DNA from: Ammoniphilus sp. CFH 90114
GTDB lineage: Bacteria; Bacillota; Bacilli; Aneurinibacillales; RAOX-1
Length of the DNA stretch: 64,000 nt
Reading direction: 5' to 3'
Assembly: GCF_004123195.1 (NCBI RefSeq)
Contig: NZ_SDLI01000001.1
Location: 732,133-796,132, forward strand
Below, in pieces: positions 45,863 to 54,148 of the stretch. The position numbers and the translations under genes were made by a program. The notes beneath the pieces are model-generated. The model was not told the DNA's origin. It saw only the letters and a list, made by a program, of their open reading frames with translations, and made no database searches. Positions within the stretch are counted from its first letter, which is position 1. Every line of letters begins with the position of its first letter.

Positions 45863-46063
45863 ATGCAAAACGGAACAGTTAAATGGTTTAATGCAGAAAA
45901 AGGATTCGGATTTATCGAAGTTGAAGGTGGAGACGATGTATTCGTACACTTCAGCGCTATCACTGGCGATGGCTTCAAGACTTTAGAAGAAGGACAACGC
46001 GTTTCTTTTGAAGTTGTTCAAGGAAACCGCGGTGCTCAAGCTGCTAACGTAGTAAAGCTTTAA
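45863..46063 (+). CDS. csp: Cold-shock protein, CspA/CspB family
   Basis: A 66-aa single-domain nucleic-acid chaperone. RNP1 KGFGFIEV and RNP2 VFVHFSAI are intact, with the start [14 protein letters not shown]. It binds single-stranded RNA and DNA, helping translation in the cold and in stationary phase. ATG 45863 has GGAGGC 7-8 nt upstream. A leader of about 170 nt with a stem-loop precedes it, and a strong terminator follows. Confidence 0.97.
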   Translation: MQNGTVKWFNAEKGFGFIEVEGGDDVFVHFSAITGDGFKTLEEGQRVSFEVVQGNRGAQAANVVKL

Positions 46064-46070
46064 TAAGCAA

Positions 46071-46134
46071 AGAGAAGGAGGGTGTCCTTTAGGTCGGTAA
46101 AACCGACTCTAAGGCACCCTCCTTCTCTTTTTTA
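46071..46134 (+). terminator. Strong terminator after csp
   Basis: AGAGAAGGAGGGTG pairs with CACCCTCCTTCTCT. Inside there is a second hairpin (GTCGGT/ACCGAC), and the outer stem is followed by TTTTTTA. Confidence 0.93.
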
Positions 46135-46150
46135 CTTGATTACATCAAAA

Positions 46151-46172
46151 GAGGGTGCTTAGAGCACCCTCA
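46151..46172 (-). terminator. Terminator after the SASP gene
   Basis: GAGGGTGCT pairs with AGCACCCTC around a 3-nt loop, followed by TTTT on the minus strand. Confidence 0.75.
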
Positions 46173-46190
46173 AATTCAATTATTTAATTA

Positions 46191-46397
46191 TTATTGGATA
46201 CGGCTTCCAGCAAGGGCTTGCTCTGCAAATTGGACAAGACGCTTCGTAATTTCTCCACCAACAGAACCGTTAGCACGAGATGTTTGCTCAGCACCTAGTT
46301 GAACACCAAACTCTTGAGCGATTTCGTACTTCATTTGGTCAAGTGCTTGAGCTGCACCTTGTACTAATTTTTGGTTGTTGTTTGAGTTGTTAGGCAT
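46191..46397 (-). CDS. Alpha/beta-type small acid-soluble spore protein
   Basis: A 68-aa SASP that coats DNA in the dormant spore and protects it from UV and other damage. Conserved parts are [23 protein letters not shown], which carries the GPR protease cleavage region (E-F-G), and the C-terminal DNA-binding [19 protein letters not shown] segment. GGGAGGA lies 8 nt upstream. It is monocistronic with its own terminator, as usual for forespore-expressed ssp genes. Confidence 0.97.
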   Translation of the reverse strand: MPNNSNNNQKLVQGAAQALDQMKYEIAQEFGVQLGAEQTSRANGSVGGEITKRLVQFAEQALAGSRIQ

Positions 46398-46507
46398 TTT
46401 GAAAGTCCTCCCTTTGTAGAAGTAATTTTTGCAGAAAGGTTATCTGCCTTTATATTTTTGTTTATTGCGTATCATAATATACTGGATGATCATCCCAGTG
46501 CACCAAA

Positions 46508-47266
46508 CTATCTATAGTCGTCATCTTCATCTAAATCCCAAGTAGTAGCTCCAATTCCTCCGACAGTGGACATAATCCCATACTCATCCAATTTTCTTTC
46601 ATAGATCTCATGCACATCATTATTAGCGATTCCAATAAAGTTCCCTTCAATGTCCGCAAGTAAAAATCCTTCAATAGCTTCTGTAAATCCAATGGGTTCA
46701 TCGGATTCAACAAACATTTCATTGTAATGATTTTTCTCCTGCTCCCAAAAATCGGACGGGGTTTCCGAGGTTCCGTAACGGGAAACTTCTTGCCATGCAT
46801 CTTCAGCATCATAAAATGTTGCATCTTGCTCATCATACTCAAATTTACCAAAGGCAGGACGTAGGATATCTTCCTCGACTGGACGTCTTTCTGAAACAAA
46901 GTGATTTGGTGTATGCTCAATGCAGCGTGTTGCTGTAGGAAGAGCTTCAAGTCGCTCAAGCGGGATTTCTTTATTACAAACTTCGCAGACACCGTATGAA
47001 CCATTTTCAATTGCGTCTAAAGCACGTAAAATATCTTGCAGATGCTCTTCCTCATGTTCATTTAGTGCGATATCCTTTTCTCGTTCGAACAGTTCACTTC
47101 CATGGTCAGCAGGGTGGTTATCATAATTAGACAGATCTCCGACTGACTCTTTTACAAGCGAGTTCTCAATATCAAAATGATCATTCTGATCTAGACGTTG
47201 GAGAAGATCTTCTCTTTCGGCGATAAGAGTCTGCTTGAGATTCGATAGTTGATTGGGTGAAAGCAT
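46508..47266 (-). CDS. yteA: YteA-like TraR/DksA-type zinc-finger protein
   Basis: A 252-aa protein of the YteA family found in spore-formers. The N-terminal coiled-coil (about 1-85) is followed by a DksA/TraR-type zinc finger: YGVCEVCNKEIPLERL then TRCIEH. That makes it a Cys-Cys-Cys-His set with the last ligand His, not Cys. The acidic C-terminal half (about 125-252) is specific to YteA. ATG 47266 has AAGGATGGTGA 8 nt upstream; an in-frame ATG at 47281 overlaps that site. A role at the RNA polymerase secondary channel is only inferred from the fold. Confidence 0.85.
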   Translation of the reverse strand: MLSPNQLSNLKQTLIAEREDLLQRLDQNDHFDIENSLVKESVGDLSNYDNHPADHGSELFEREKDIALNEHEEEHLQDILRALDAIENGSYGVCEVCNKEIPLERLEALPTATRCIEHTPNHFVSERRPVEEDILRPAFGKFEYDEQDATFYDAEDAWQEVSRYGTSETPSDFWEQEKNHYNEMFVESDEPIGFTEAIEGFLLADIEGNFIGIANNDVHEIYERKLDEYGIMSTVGGIGATTWDLDEDDDYR

Positions 47267-47425
47267 ACCGTTTTTCACCATCCTTATATTTGTGTTCCTT
47301 GTTAGTGTGGTTCACTTTTAGCGAGTTCACTCCAGCCCAATGTTGGAATGGAAAATAAAAAAATCGAACGAAATAAAAAGATCGTACCAATATAGGTTGA
47401 AGAAGAAAAGAAAGGAGGGAGACAG

Positions 47426-48040
47426 ATGGATGATTCAAATGAACTTCATGAACTTGTTAGACTCACAAAAGCAGGGAATCATGAAGCTTTTGGTGAGTTG
47501 TATGAAAAAACCATTAAACAAGTGAATCAAACGGTGCATTTTCTCGTTGAACATCCCTCAGATAGGGAGGATGTTATTCAAGAGGCTTATATTGGCCTGC
47601 ACAAATCGTTAGGAAACTACGATATTAATCGCCCATTTAAGCCATGGCTCATGGGAATCGTTATTAAACAAGTAAATACTTACCGAAGAAAGAGATGGAT
47701 GACTTTTCGAATTATAAACAAAAAATCACAAGAACCGATGGACACGGTGGAGTCGGATGTAGCCATTCAATTCCAAGAAAAGTTAATCCAGAGAGAACTT
47801 ATTGAGGAAATTAAAAACTTATCCTATAAGCTTAAGCAAGTTGTGATTCTTCACTATCTGAACGAATATACCCAGGAGGAAGTTGCAAAAATCCTGAACA
47901 TTCCCATTGGGACAGTTAAATCCAGAATTAATGCTGCACTAAAGAAACTTCGTGAAAAGAAGAAACCAACATTACAAGTTAGAAAGGTGGAGGCCATTCA
48001 TGAACTTAGAACAGCACATTCGCAGCGCACTTCAGAATGA
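47426..48040 (+). CDS. ECF-type RNA polymerase sigma factor
   Basis: A 204-aa extracytoplasmic-function sigma factor with region 2 (about 15-85: HEAFGELYEKTIKQVNQTV, PSDREDVIQEAYIGLHKSLGNYD) and region 4 (about 125-185: LSYKLKQVVILHYLNEYTQEEVAKIL, IPIGTVKSRINAALKKLREK). No region 3 is present. AAAGGAGGGAG lies 7-8 nt before the ATG. It overlaps the next gene, which encodes a membrane protein acting as the probable anti-sigma factor. Confidence 0.92.
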   Translation: MDDSNELHELVRLTKAGNHEAFGELYEKTIKQVNQTVHFLVEHPSDREDVIQEAYIGLHKSLGNYDINRPFKPWLMGIVIKQVNTYRRKRWMTFRIINKKSQEPMDTVESDVAIQFQEKLIQRELIEEIKNLSYKLKQVVILHYLNEYTQEEVAKILNIPIGTVKSRINAALKKLREKKKPTLQVRKVEAIHELRTAHSQRTSE

Positions 48041-48920
48041 AGCAGAAAAACTAAACCCTGTACCTCGAGTGAAACAACAAATCTTAAGAAAAATCGATAA
48101 TAGGAGTATTAAGCCAATGAAAAAGCGACTAGTGGCCTCGATGATTGCGGCGTGCCTTTTGATACCAACGGCAGCGTTCGCGGGTTATAGTTATTTAGCG
48201 GACGAAATATGGGGTTCTCGTGAACAAGCAGAGCAAGTAGGGATGACGCAAGAGGAGTATGATCGTTTTGATTCTAAACTTCTTCAGGCGCAGAGAACTC
48301 TCGGAATAAAAGAATTTGCCGAGTTTATGCTTTTAGTAAAGGATCTTACTTATTATCATGTCAAAATGATGGATCGTAATGGAGAGTTCCAGAAGGAAAA
48401 ATTAACAGTAGATCAGCAAAGGTCATATGAAGAAGTGGTGGCAAAAATTCAACCTTATTTTGATCGATTGAATGCTACGTTAATGGCAGATCAAGGTTTG
48501 AAGGTACTATCAGTGGAAGAAGCCCAAAGCAAAATCTCGTTCACGATCAAGCGACCCCAATATATCCCGGAGGGCTATGTGCTTCATACTGAAGAAGGTA
48601 TTCAATGGACTCATGGAAAACAAGATACTCCCCCACAGATTAGTACCCAGTATATCTTCGGAGACCATAGCATGTTCATTATGCAATATGAACAGAACGA
48701 TCTAAATGAGTATATGCCTCATTCTTTTGAACATAAGAATGAGTACATGTTAGGTGAATTTCGAGCAGTCTACGGAGAGAAAAGTGAGCACGAACAGGAT
48801 CATAATGGGTTGTTAATCCATATTCCACAAAACAGGGAACAAGTGGCGCATGTGATTTACATCATAGGGGAATTAGAAAAAGAGGAACTCGAGAAGATTG
48901 GGTTGTCCATGTTAGAATGA
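48000..48920 (+). CDS. Membrane DUF4367-type putative anti-sigma factor
   Basis: A 306-aa protein with a short cytoplasmic N-terminus (MNLEQHIRSALQNEAEKL), one membrane helix (LVASMIAACLLIPTAAFAGYSYL at about 45-66) and a large external part. The external part ends in a DUF4367-like domain (PQYIPEGYVLHTEE, QYIFGDHSMFIMQYEQ). This layout is usual for the second gene of ECF sigma operons and implies signal sensing at the cell surface with sigma binding inside. ATG 48000 follows GGTGGAGG and overlaps the sigma gene by 41 nt, so the two are translationally coupled. Confidence 0.8.
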   Translation: MNLEQHIRSALQNEAEKLNPVPRVKQQILRKIDNRSIKPMKKRLVASMIAACLLIPTAAFAGYSYLADEIWGSREQAEQVGMTQEEYDRFDSKLLQAQRTLGIKEFAEFMLLVKDLTYYHVKMMDRNGEFQKEKLTVDQQRSYEEVVAKIQPYFDRLNATLMADQGLKVLSVEEAQSKISFTIKRPQYIPEGYVLHTEEGIQWTHGKQDTPPQISTQYIFGDHSMFIMQYEQNDLNEYMPHSFEHKNEYMLGEFRAVYGEKSEHEQDHNGLLIHIPQNREQVAHVIYIIGELEKEELEKIGLSMLE

Positions 48921-48927
48921 CTTGGGT

Positions 48928-48949
48928 AAGGCTGTCCTAAGACAGCCTT
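48928..48949 (+). terminator. Hairpin after the ECF operon
   Basis: AAGGCTGTC pairs with GACAGCCTT around CTAA. A weak T-tract follows, so it may be a modest terminator. Confidence 0.55.
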
Positions 48950-48967
48950 TAGCTCGGCTATTCATCT

Positions 48968-49115
48968 TTACTTAAGCATGAACGAGTCACCTTGATCATA
49001 AGCAGCCATTTTGCCCACAAAGAAAACATCTTGACCATTTCGACTTGAAATGGTTTCTTGTTGTTGTTTATTGTAAAAATAAAGCTATCGTTAAAATCCA
49101 ATCTTTTTTGCTCAT
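48968..49115 (-). pseudogene. Small gene apparently broken by a single-base frameshift
   Basis: On the minus strand GGAGGAG precedes ATG 49115, which opens MSKKDWILTIALFLQ and then stops. Removing one T from the T5 run near 49079 would join this to an open frame (FYNKQQQETISSRNGQDVFF... ending GDSFMLK) and give a plausible 48-aa protein ending at 48968. As given, the span is 148 nt, not a multiple of three. It may be a decayed gene, a sequencing error in a homopolymer, or programmed slippage. I do not recognise the family. Confidence 0.4.
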
Positions 49116-49268
49116 TTTTAACTCCTCCGTAATAGACTATTAATAATAGGCATAGTATCCATTTAGACTATATGTTAATCAAAAACTGTTTTAGCTTTAA
49201 TTGTAATGAAGGACATTTTGGCTAAAGTGAAGAATAATGTAAATAAAGTATTTAAAACGGAGGAAAAG

Positions 49269-50561
49269 ATGAGACGTAGTGTTCCATTGACGAAGTCCCT
49301 TCGAGTAAGCCAAGGCTCGCATATTTTATATTTTTACAATGAAATAGATAAGTATATTGAGAATGCTGTTTCTTTTATTGAAACGGGCCTAGAGTTAGGT
49401 CAGCATGTTATCATTATTGACAGCAAGAAAAGATACGAGATGATCCTTCCGTATATTACAGGTATAGACAAGACAATGGTCCATCACGTCGATAATTTTG
49501 ACTTTTATGAGATGTATCAGGATTTCCACTTCGAGAGGGTTTTAAGTAATCTACAGGATATTATCCATCCTTATGTAGAGAGTGAGGTCACCGTGCGCTT
49601 ATGGGGACATGTAGATTGGGTGGAACAGGATCATAATCACTTGCTCAATAAGCTTCATACCTACGAGTGCCGTAGTGATGTTACGATTGCTGAGTTGGGC
49701 TACACAACGGTTTGTGCATATGACGGTTCAACGGTAACAGCCAGTATTCAAACGGAAATGATGAAGTGTCACGAATATCTCATGACGGATAATGAACTGG
49801 TTCGTTCTAACCTCTATAAGATCTCAAATCAATTTAACCCAACTATTTTTCCCTCTCTCTCCGTTCAGCAGAAAATGGAGTCGGAAGTAGATTTATACAA
49901 ACAGAAACTTGATTTTGTACACGTTGTATCCCACGAAGTCCGAAACCCATTAACCGTGATTAAGGCCTATGCTTCCTTGCTTGAGCAAGAAGAAGAAAAC
50001 GAAGAGCGTCGTAAAAAATTAGAAGCCATTCGTAACTATGCCCTAGTCATTGACAGTGAGATCTCACACATTATAAACACTGAGCAGATGCTATCAACCG
50101 ATGCTTTGTGGCAGAAGAAGTTTATTAAAGCTCTTCCTGTAATAAGAGAAGTTTTGGATACCATGAAGGTGAAAGCCTTAACTCAAAATATTGAATTACA
50201 GGCTGATATTCAATTGAATGGAAAAGAAATTGTTTTGTGTAACCTGATCGGCTTCAAGATGATTATCTCAAACTTGTTAAGCAACGCTATTAAATATAGT
50301 TCGGAAGGTTCATCTATTCAATTGAATATCAAGAAAGAGAGTCATATGCTGTGCATTGAGGTTAAGGATGAGGGTGTCGGTATGACAGAGGTACAGCTTG
50401 GTAAGCTATATCAAAAATATGAAAAGATGAATCAGGAAAAGAGTGGGCAAGGGATTGGGCTATTTATGGTGAAGAAGTTAGTCGATCATTTTGAAGGAAA
50501 TATACTGGTAGAGAGTCAGCTTCATAAAGGTACGACATTCCGTGTATATCTGCCCTTATAG
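49269..50561 (+). CDS. MEDS-domain sensor histidine kinase
   Basis: A 430-aa soluble kinase. The N-terminal MEDS domain (about 1-165: SHILYFYNEIDKYIENAVSFI, LGQHVIIIDSKKRYEMIL, VTVRLWGHVDW) is a RecA-like sensory module related to DcmR. The HisKA region has the phospho-acceptor His in VVSHEVRNPLTVIKAYASLL, and the HATPase has NLLSNAIKYSS, VKDEGVGMT and GQGIGLFMVKKLVDHF. The signal is unknown, and no response regulator is adjacent (orphan kinase). CGGAGG lies 5-6 nt before ATG 49269. An ATG at 49206 gives a 451-aa form but lacks a ribosome site. Confidence 0.87.
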   Translation: MRRSVPLTKSLRVSQGSHILYFYNEIDKYIENAVSFIETGLELGQHVIIIDSKKRYEMILPYITGIDKTMVHHVDNFDFYEMYQDFHFERVLSNLQDIIHPYVESEVTVRLWGHVDWVEQDHNHLLNKLHTYECRSDVTIAELGYTTVCAYDGSTVTASIQTEMMKCHEYLMTDNELVRSNLYKISNQFNPTIFPSLSVQQKMESEVDLYKQKLDFVHVVSHEVRNPLTVIKAYASLLEQEEENEERRKKLEAIRNYALVIDSEISHIINTEQMLSTDALWQKKFIKALPVIREVLDTMKVKALTQNIELQADIQLNGKEIVLCNLIGFKMIISNLLSNAIKYSSEGSSIQLNIKKESHMLCIEVKDEGVGMTEVQLGKLYQKYEKMNQEKSGQGIGLFMVKKLVDHFEGNILVESQLHKGTTFRVYLPL

Positions 50562-50564
50562 TAA

Positions 50565-50609
50565 AGGAAAGCCGTTAGGACATTTTTTGGTCCCTGACGG
50601 CTTTTCTTA
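50565..50609. terminator. Bidirectional terminator between convergent genes
   Basis: AAAGCCGTTAGGA pairs with TCCCTGACGGCTTT around a loop containing TTTTTT. T-rich sequence follows on both strands. Confidence 0.8.
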
Positions 50610-52010
50610 TTCAAACCACGCACGGTAAAGACACTCGATGCCGACGGGGATATCCTCCTCCTTGATATTACTGTATCCGAGCAAGATGGTCGGCCGATGG
50701 GAAGGAAGGACTTTTATCCAATAACGGGAAGTAGGATAGACATTTACTCCTTGTTTCTTTGCTAATTCAATAAGTTTAGTTTCTGAACGCTGATCATCTA
50801 ATTCAAGAAGGATATGCATTCCTGCTGCACTGCCTAGAATACGTGAGCGATCTTTCATCCAATGATCAATCTCTTTAATTACCAGGGAGTATTTTTTTTG
50901 ATTCGCCTTCCTCATTCTACGGATATGTCGTTCGAAGTATCCCGTGCGCATAAATTCACTTAGTGTAAGTTGATGCCAGGTGGAGGCCGTTTGTTCATAG
51001 AGGTGGCACATATTTTGATAGCTTGGTAACAGGGCTTTAGGCAGTACCATATAGCTAATACGTATCCCAGGCAATAGCGATTTAGAAAAGGTCCCCATAT
51101 AAATAATAGGAGCGTCTGGCATGAGTCCCTGTAAGGCAGGGATCGGCAGTTCATTGTAACGAAATTCACCGTCATAGTCATCTTCAATAATGAGCCTATC
51201 CTTTTCAAGTGCCCATTGAATAAGCTGTAGGCGCTGTGTAATAGGGAGAGTCATGCCCATCGGAAACTGGTGAGATGGTGTGATATACACGATGGAACAG
51301 GAACTTTCATTCAGCTGAGATATAGAGATCCCTTCCTCATCTAAGGTAATGGGGATGATCTTAAACCCATGATTGTGAAATAGTGCTCGTGCACCATCAT
51401 AGCCTGGTTCTTCAAACCCTACATGTTTTTCCTTATTGATAAACTGACAAAGGAAGCTTAACAAAGTTTGTGTACCTGATCCGATCACGATCTGTTCAGG
51501 CTCACAGACCACCCCTCTAGAGAAATAGAGATACTTTGAAAGTTCTGTACGTAAACTTATTTCACCTTGAGGATGACCATAGTGGAAGGAACGAGGGTCT
51601 TGAAGAATAAGATTGGTTATTTGCCTCCATTCCTTTACGGGAAAATGTCTTATATCCGTTGCCCCATACCGAAAATCAATGAGTGTTTGAGGAGTTGGTG
51701 CTGTGACTGTGATTATCTCTTCTTCTTGTTGAGACAGGTGTGGAGGATGTATAGAGTCAAAGGGTAGTTCCTTTGTATAGAAGCCGCTCTTAGGTCTAGA
51801 TTCAATATAACCTTCAGCGAGGAGCTGATGATAAGCCCATTCTACTGTCGTACGGCTGATGGCTAAGTGTTGAGAGAGTCTTCTGATGGAAGGAAGCTTG
51901 CTGTTTGGTTCAATTCGTAGACAGCGAATTTCTTGAATGATATAGTGGTAGATTTGTTGATAAATAGGTTGCTGAGCTGTAGGTTCTAACTTTAGAGTAA
52001 ATTCATACAT
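50607..52010 (-). CDS. MocR-type GntR/aminotransferase-like transcriptional regulator
   Basis: A 467-aa MocR/PdxR-type regulator. The GntR winged helix (about 10-80) reads PIYQQIYHYIIQEIR, LPSIRRLSQHLAISRTTVEWAYHQLLAEG. It is fused to a fold-type I aminotransferase domain (about 110-465) with GSGTQTLLSFL, EDDYDGEFRY and the PLP-binding Lys in GTFSKSLLPGIR. Such regulators sense PLP or an amino acid. It is divergent from a GNAT gene with about 100 nt between them, its most likely target. No pdx or gab gene is nearby. Confidence 0.9.
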   Translation of the reverse strand: MYEFTLKLEPTAQQPIYQQIYHYIIQEIRCLRIEPNSKLPSIRRLSQHLAISRTTVEWAYHQLLAEGYIESRPKSGFYTKELPFDSIHPPHLSQQEEEIITVTAPTPQTLIDFRYGATDIRHFPVKEWRQITNLILQDPRSFHYGHPQGEISLRTELSKYLYFSRGVVCEPEQIVIGSGTQTLLSFLCQFINKEKHVGFEEPGYDGARALFHNHGFKIIPITLDEEGISISQLNESSCSIVYITPSHQFPMGMTLPITQRLQLIQWALEKDRLIIEDDYDGEFRYNELPIPALQGLMPDAPIIYMGTFSKSLLPGIRISYMVLPKALLPSYQNMCHLYEQTASTWHQLTLSEFMRTGYFERHIRRMRKANQKKYSLVIKEIDHWMKDRSRILGSAAGMHILLELDDQRSETKLIELAKKQGVNVYPTSRYWIKVLPSHRPTILLGYSNIKEEDIPVGIECLYRAWFE

Positions 52011-52116
52011 GGATATCCCTCTTCGTCTGACCTGATATAAAAAGTTAAAAGTGGATCTGTAAAGAGGTCAGTTTTTTGTTTATAAATAAGTATATCAAAT
52101 GATTGGGGGGTTCGCG

Positions 52117-52566
52117 ATGAGTGTAACGATTCGGAAAGCAGAGAGTAAGGATGTTTCATCCTTATTAATATTAATGAATAGCTATATTGTAGATTTTTAT
52201 AAAAGAGAAAAACCAAACCAAGAAGATTTAACTAGATTAGTGATGAATTTATTAGACAATCCTTCAGCAGGTATACAGTTTGTAGTGGAAGAAAAAGAGG
52301 AGATTATAGGTTTTGCCACTTTATACTACACATTTAGTACGTTGCAAGTAAAACGAGCTGCTATCTTAAATGATCTATTTATACATGAAAGAATGAGAGG
52401 AAAGAAAATAGGGGAAAAACTGTTTGAAAAGTGTGTGGAATATATCCGAGAACAAAATTTTGCTTACATGACTTGGGAAACAGCACATGATAACCTCGCT
52501 GCACAAGCATTATACGATAAAATGGGAGGAAAGCGTTCAGAATGGTTGTCTTATAGTATTTCATGA
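52117..52566 (+). CDS. GNAT N-acetyltransferase
   Basis: A 149-aa GNAT protein: TIRKAESKDVSSLLILMNSY at the start, LNDLFIHERMRGKKIGEKLFEKC as the acetyl-CoA loop (given in part: RMRGKKIGEKL), and TWETAHDNLAAQALYDKMGG at the end. The substrate is unknown. GGGGGG lies 7-8 nt before ATG 52117. It is divergent from the MocR gene, which probably controls it. Confidence 0.9.
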   Translation: MSVTIRKAESKDVSSLLILMNSYIVDFYKREKPNQEDLTRLVMNLLDNPSAGIQFVVEEKEEIIGFATLYYTFSTLQVKRAAILNDLFIHERMRGKKIGEKLFEKCVEYIREQNFAYMTWETAHDNLAAQALYDKMGGKRSEWLSYSIS

Positions 52567-52576
52567 AAGTAGGGGA

Positions 52577-52630
52577 AAGGAGGCTGTCTTATAAGGATCT
52601 AAGTCCTTGTTTGAGAGCCTCCTAGTCTTT
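52577..52630 (+). terminator. Terminator after the GNAT gene
   Basis: GGAGGCT pairs with AGCCTCC, with an inner AAGGA/TCCTT hairpin, followed by TAGTCTTTT. Confidence 0.75.
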
Positions 52631-52641
52631 TATTGAGTGTC

Positions 52642-53559
52642 TTATGTTTCAAGTTGGTCCACAATGGAAAGGAAAGCGTCTACAACTGCAGGGTGATACA
52701 AGGTGCCTCTATACCGTACAATTTCATAGATCGCTTCTTCTTTTTTCCTTCTAAGATTATAAGGTCGATCTGTTGTCATCGCATCAAAAGAATCCATTAC
52801 GGCTACAATTTGTGCTTCAATTAATATTTCATCTTGCTTTAATCCACAAGGATAACCCGAGCCGTCATACCGCTCATGATGTTGTTCTACGATGAGTGCT
52901 GCACCGCTTAAATAAGGAATTCCAGAGTTTCGAAGGATCTCTGCCCCATGTACAGCGTGAGATTTAAGAATTTCCCACTCTTCCTGAGTCATTTTGGTTG
53001 TTTTCCTTAGAATTGTCTCGGGTATTTTCAACTTTCCTATATCATGAAAAAAGGCCCCGAATGCCAGATTAAATAATCGATTGGGAGGTAAACCCAGAGC
53101 ACGGCCAATTAAATTAGAGTTATTGCGAATGCGATGGCAGTGCTCGGAAGTATATCCATCCTTCTCCTCCGTTTTTATAGCCATGTCCATGAGTTCAATT
53201 AAGTCAAGACTATATAGATGGAAGACAGGGAGTGTGGATACATATATGAATTCTACTTCAGTTTGAGCAATGAAAATAGAGTACTCGGTTACCGGACAAA
53301 AAGAGATACTGCTACCTGGTTCTAGAATCTCATCCCCTTGTTCCCCTTGCTTAATTAATGTGCCTCGAAGAATATAAAGGAACTCAAGCCCATTCCACCC
53401 TTCCTCAGGATAAAGAAACCAGTAGGCCCCTTCCTTTAAGGTGTGGTGTATGACTTCTTTTCCTTGGTGAGAAGCAAGGAGGGAAAGTGTCAGATTTTTA
53501 TGATATACGGTTTCAAGAGATTGGCCTTGAGAAAGAATTGTGTGGCTCAGTTGAATCAC
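52642..53559 (-). CDS. Cupin/HD-GYP fusion protein
   Basis: A 305-aa protein with a cupin-like beta-barrel (about 25-110: GAYWFLYPEEGWNGLEFLYILRG, EPGSSISFCPV) fused to an HD-GYP phosphodiesterase domain (about 130-300). That domain has the HD pair in FFHDIGKLKIPE, the HH in VEQHHERYDGSGYP, and VAVMDSFDAMTTDRPY. The GYP motif is intact, so c-di-GMP hydrolysis is plausible. Cupin modules often bind small ligands or metals, which would make this a ligand-gated phosphodiesterase (inference). There is no membrane segment. Confidence 0.88.
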   Translation of the reverse strand: MIQLSHTILSQGQSLETVYHKNLTLSLLASHQGKEVIHHTLKEGAYWFLYPEEGWNGLEFLYILRGTLIKQGEQGDEILEPGSSISFCPVTEYSIFIAQTEVEFIYVSTLPVFHLYSLDLIELMDMAIKTEEKDGYTSEHCHRIRNNSNLIGRALGLPPNRLFNLAFGAFFHDIGKLKIPETILRKTTKMTQEEWEILKSHAVHGAEILRNSGIPYLSGAALIVEQHHERYDGSGYPCGLKQDEILIEAQIVAVMDSFDAMTTDRPYNLRRKKEEAIYEIVRYRGTLYHPAVVDAFLSIVDQLET

Positions 53560-53655
53560 CTAATTGTTATAAATTTAAGAATACTATACCATAGTTGCAG
53601 GAATATTGTCCTGTTTTGATTTAACCTCCTTTTTAGCCTATGGTATTATAGGGAT

Positions 53656-53961
53656 ATGAAAAGAAACTTAAACCTGCACCCAGAGTGTGCAAAAGCGATA
53701 AGGGAATTACTAATGTTGAAGAATCCTAGTTTTGCTGACTTTACAGCTTTGAGAACTTATGGAAATGACGATTATTCCGCAATGGGATGGGAGGACCTAC
53801 AGGCCTACTTAAATGAGGAAACCGTGATCATTGTGGAACAGTTTGAGGACGAAGCTAATATTCTGAATGCTCTGCGCTGGGTGGCAAGAGGGTTACCTGT
53901 GAACTATGCCATCCGCAAGGCAAGAGCAGATCACTCCATGTATCGGTACAGAAGTCCTTAA
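53656..53961 (+). CDS. Protein of unknown function (101 aa)
   Basis: MKRNLNLHPECAKAIRELLM opens a soluble acidic protein with DLQAYLNEETVIIVEQF and a basic C-terminal AIRKARADHSMYRY. I do not recognise the family. The ribosome site is weak (TAGGGAT), and it sits directly upstream of the CWC-type gene, with which it may be coexpressed. It is divergent from the HD-GYP gene. Confidence 0.6.
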   Translation: MKRNLNLHPECAKAIRELLMLKNPSFADFTALRTYGNDDYSAMGWEDLQAYLNEETVIIVEQFEDEANILNALRWVARGLPVNYAIRKARADHSMYRYRSP

Positions 53962-53977
53962 TAAAAGAGGGGAACAG

Positions 53978-54148
53978 ATGAACGACGACATTGAAGCAAA
54001 AAATTGTACACTGTGTGGTCAAGACAATCAGTGCGGCAATTTGCAGAGTGGGTCAAAGGAGCCGTGTTGGTGTGTGAAGGAGTCCTTTCCAGAAGGATAT
54101 TTAAGCTTGTCTATGTCGAGAGTGCCTTATTTCTTATCAAAGAAATGA
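53978..54148 (+). CDS. Cysteine-rich CWC-family small protein
   Basis: A 56-aa protein with the CWC-family cysteine pattern: NCTLCGQDNQCGNL and then EPCWCVKESFPEGYL. The two Cys groups probably bind one zinc. The family is unknown in function. GAGGGGA lies 5-6 nt before ATG 53978. It follows the 101-aa gene by 16 nt and precedes a block of palindromic repeats. Confidence 0.82.
   Translation: MNDDIEAKNCTLCGQDNQCGNLQSGSKEPCWCVKESFPEGYLSLSMSRVPYFLSKK

Noticed and set aside
46531-47010. 159-aa frame inside the YteA-like gene
   Set aside because: Same-strand shadow in another frame; the zinc-finger frame is clearly the real gene.
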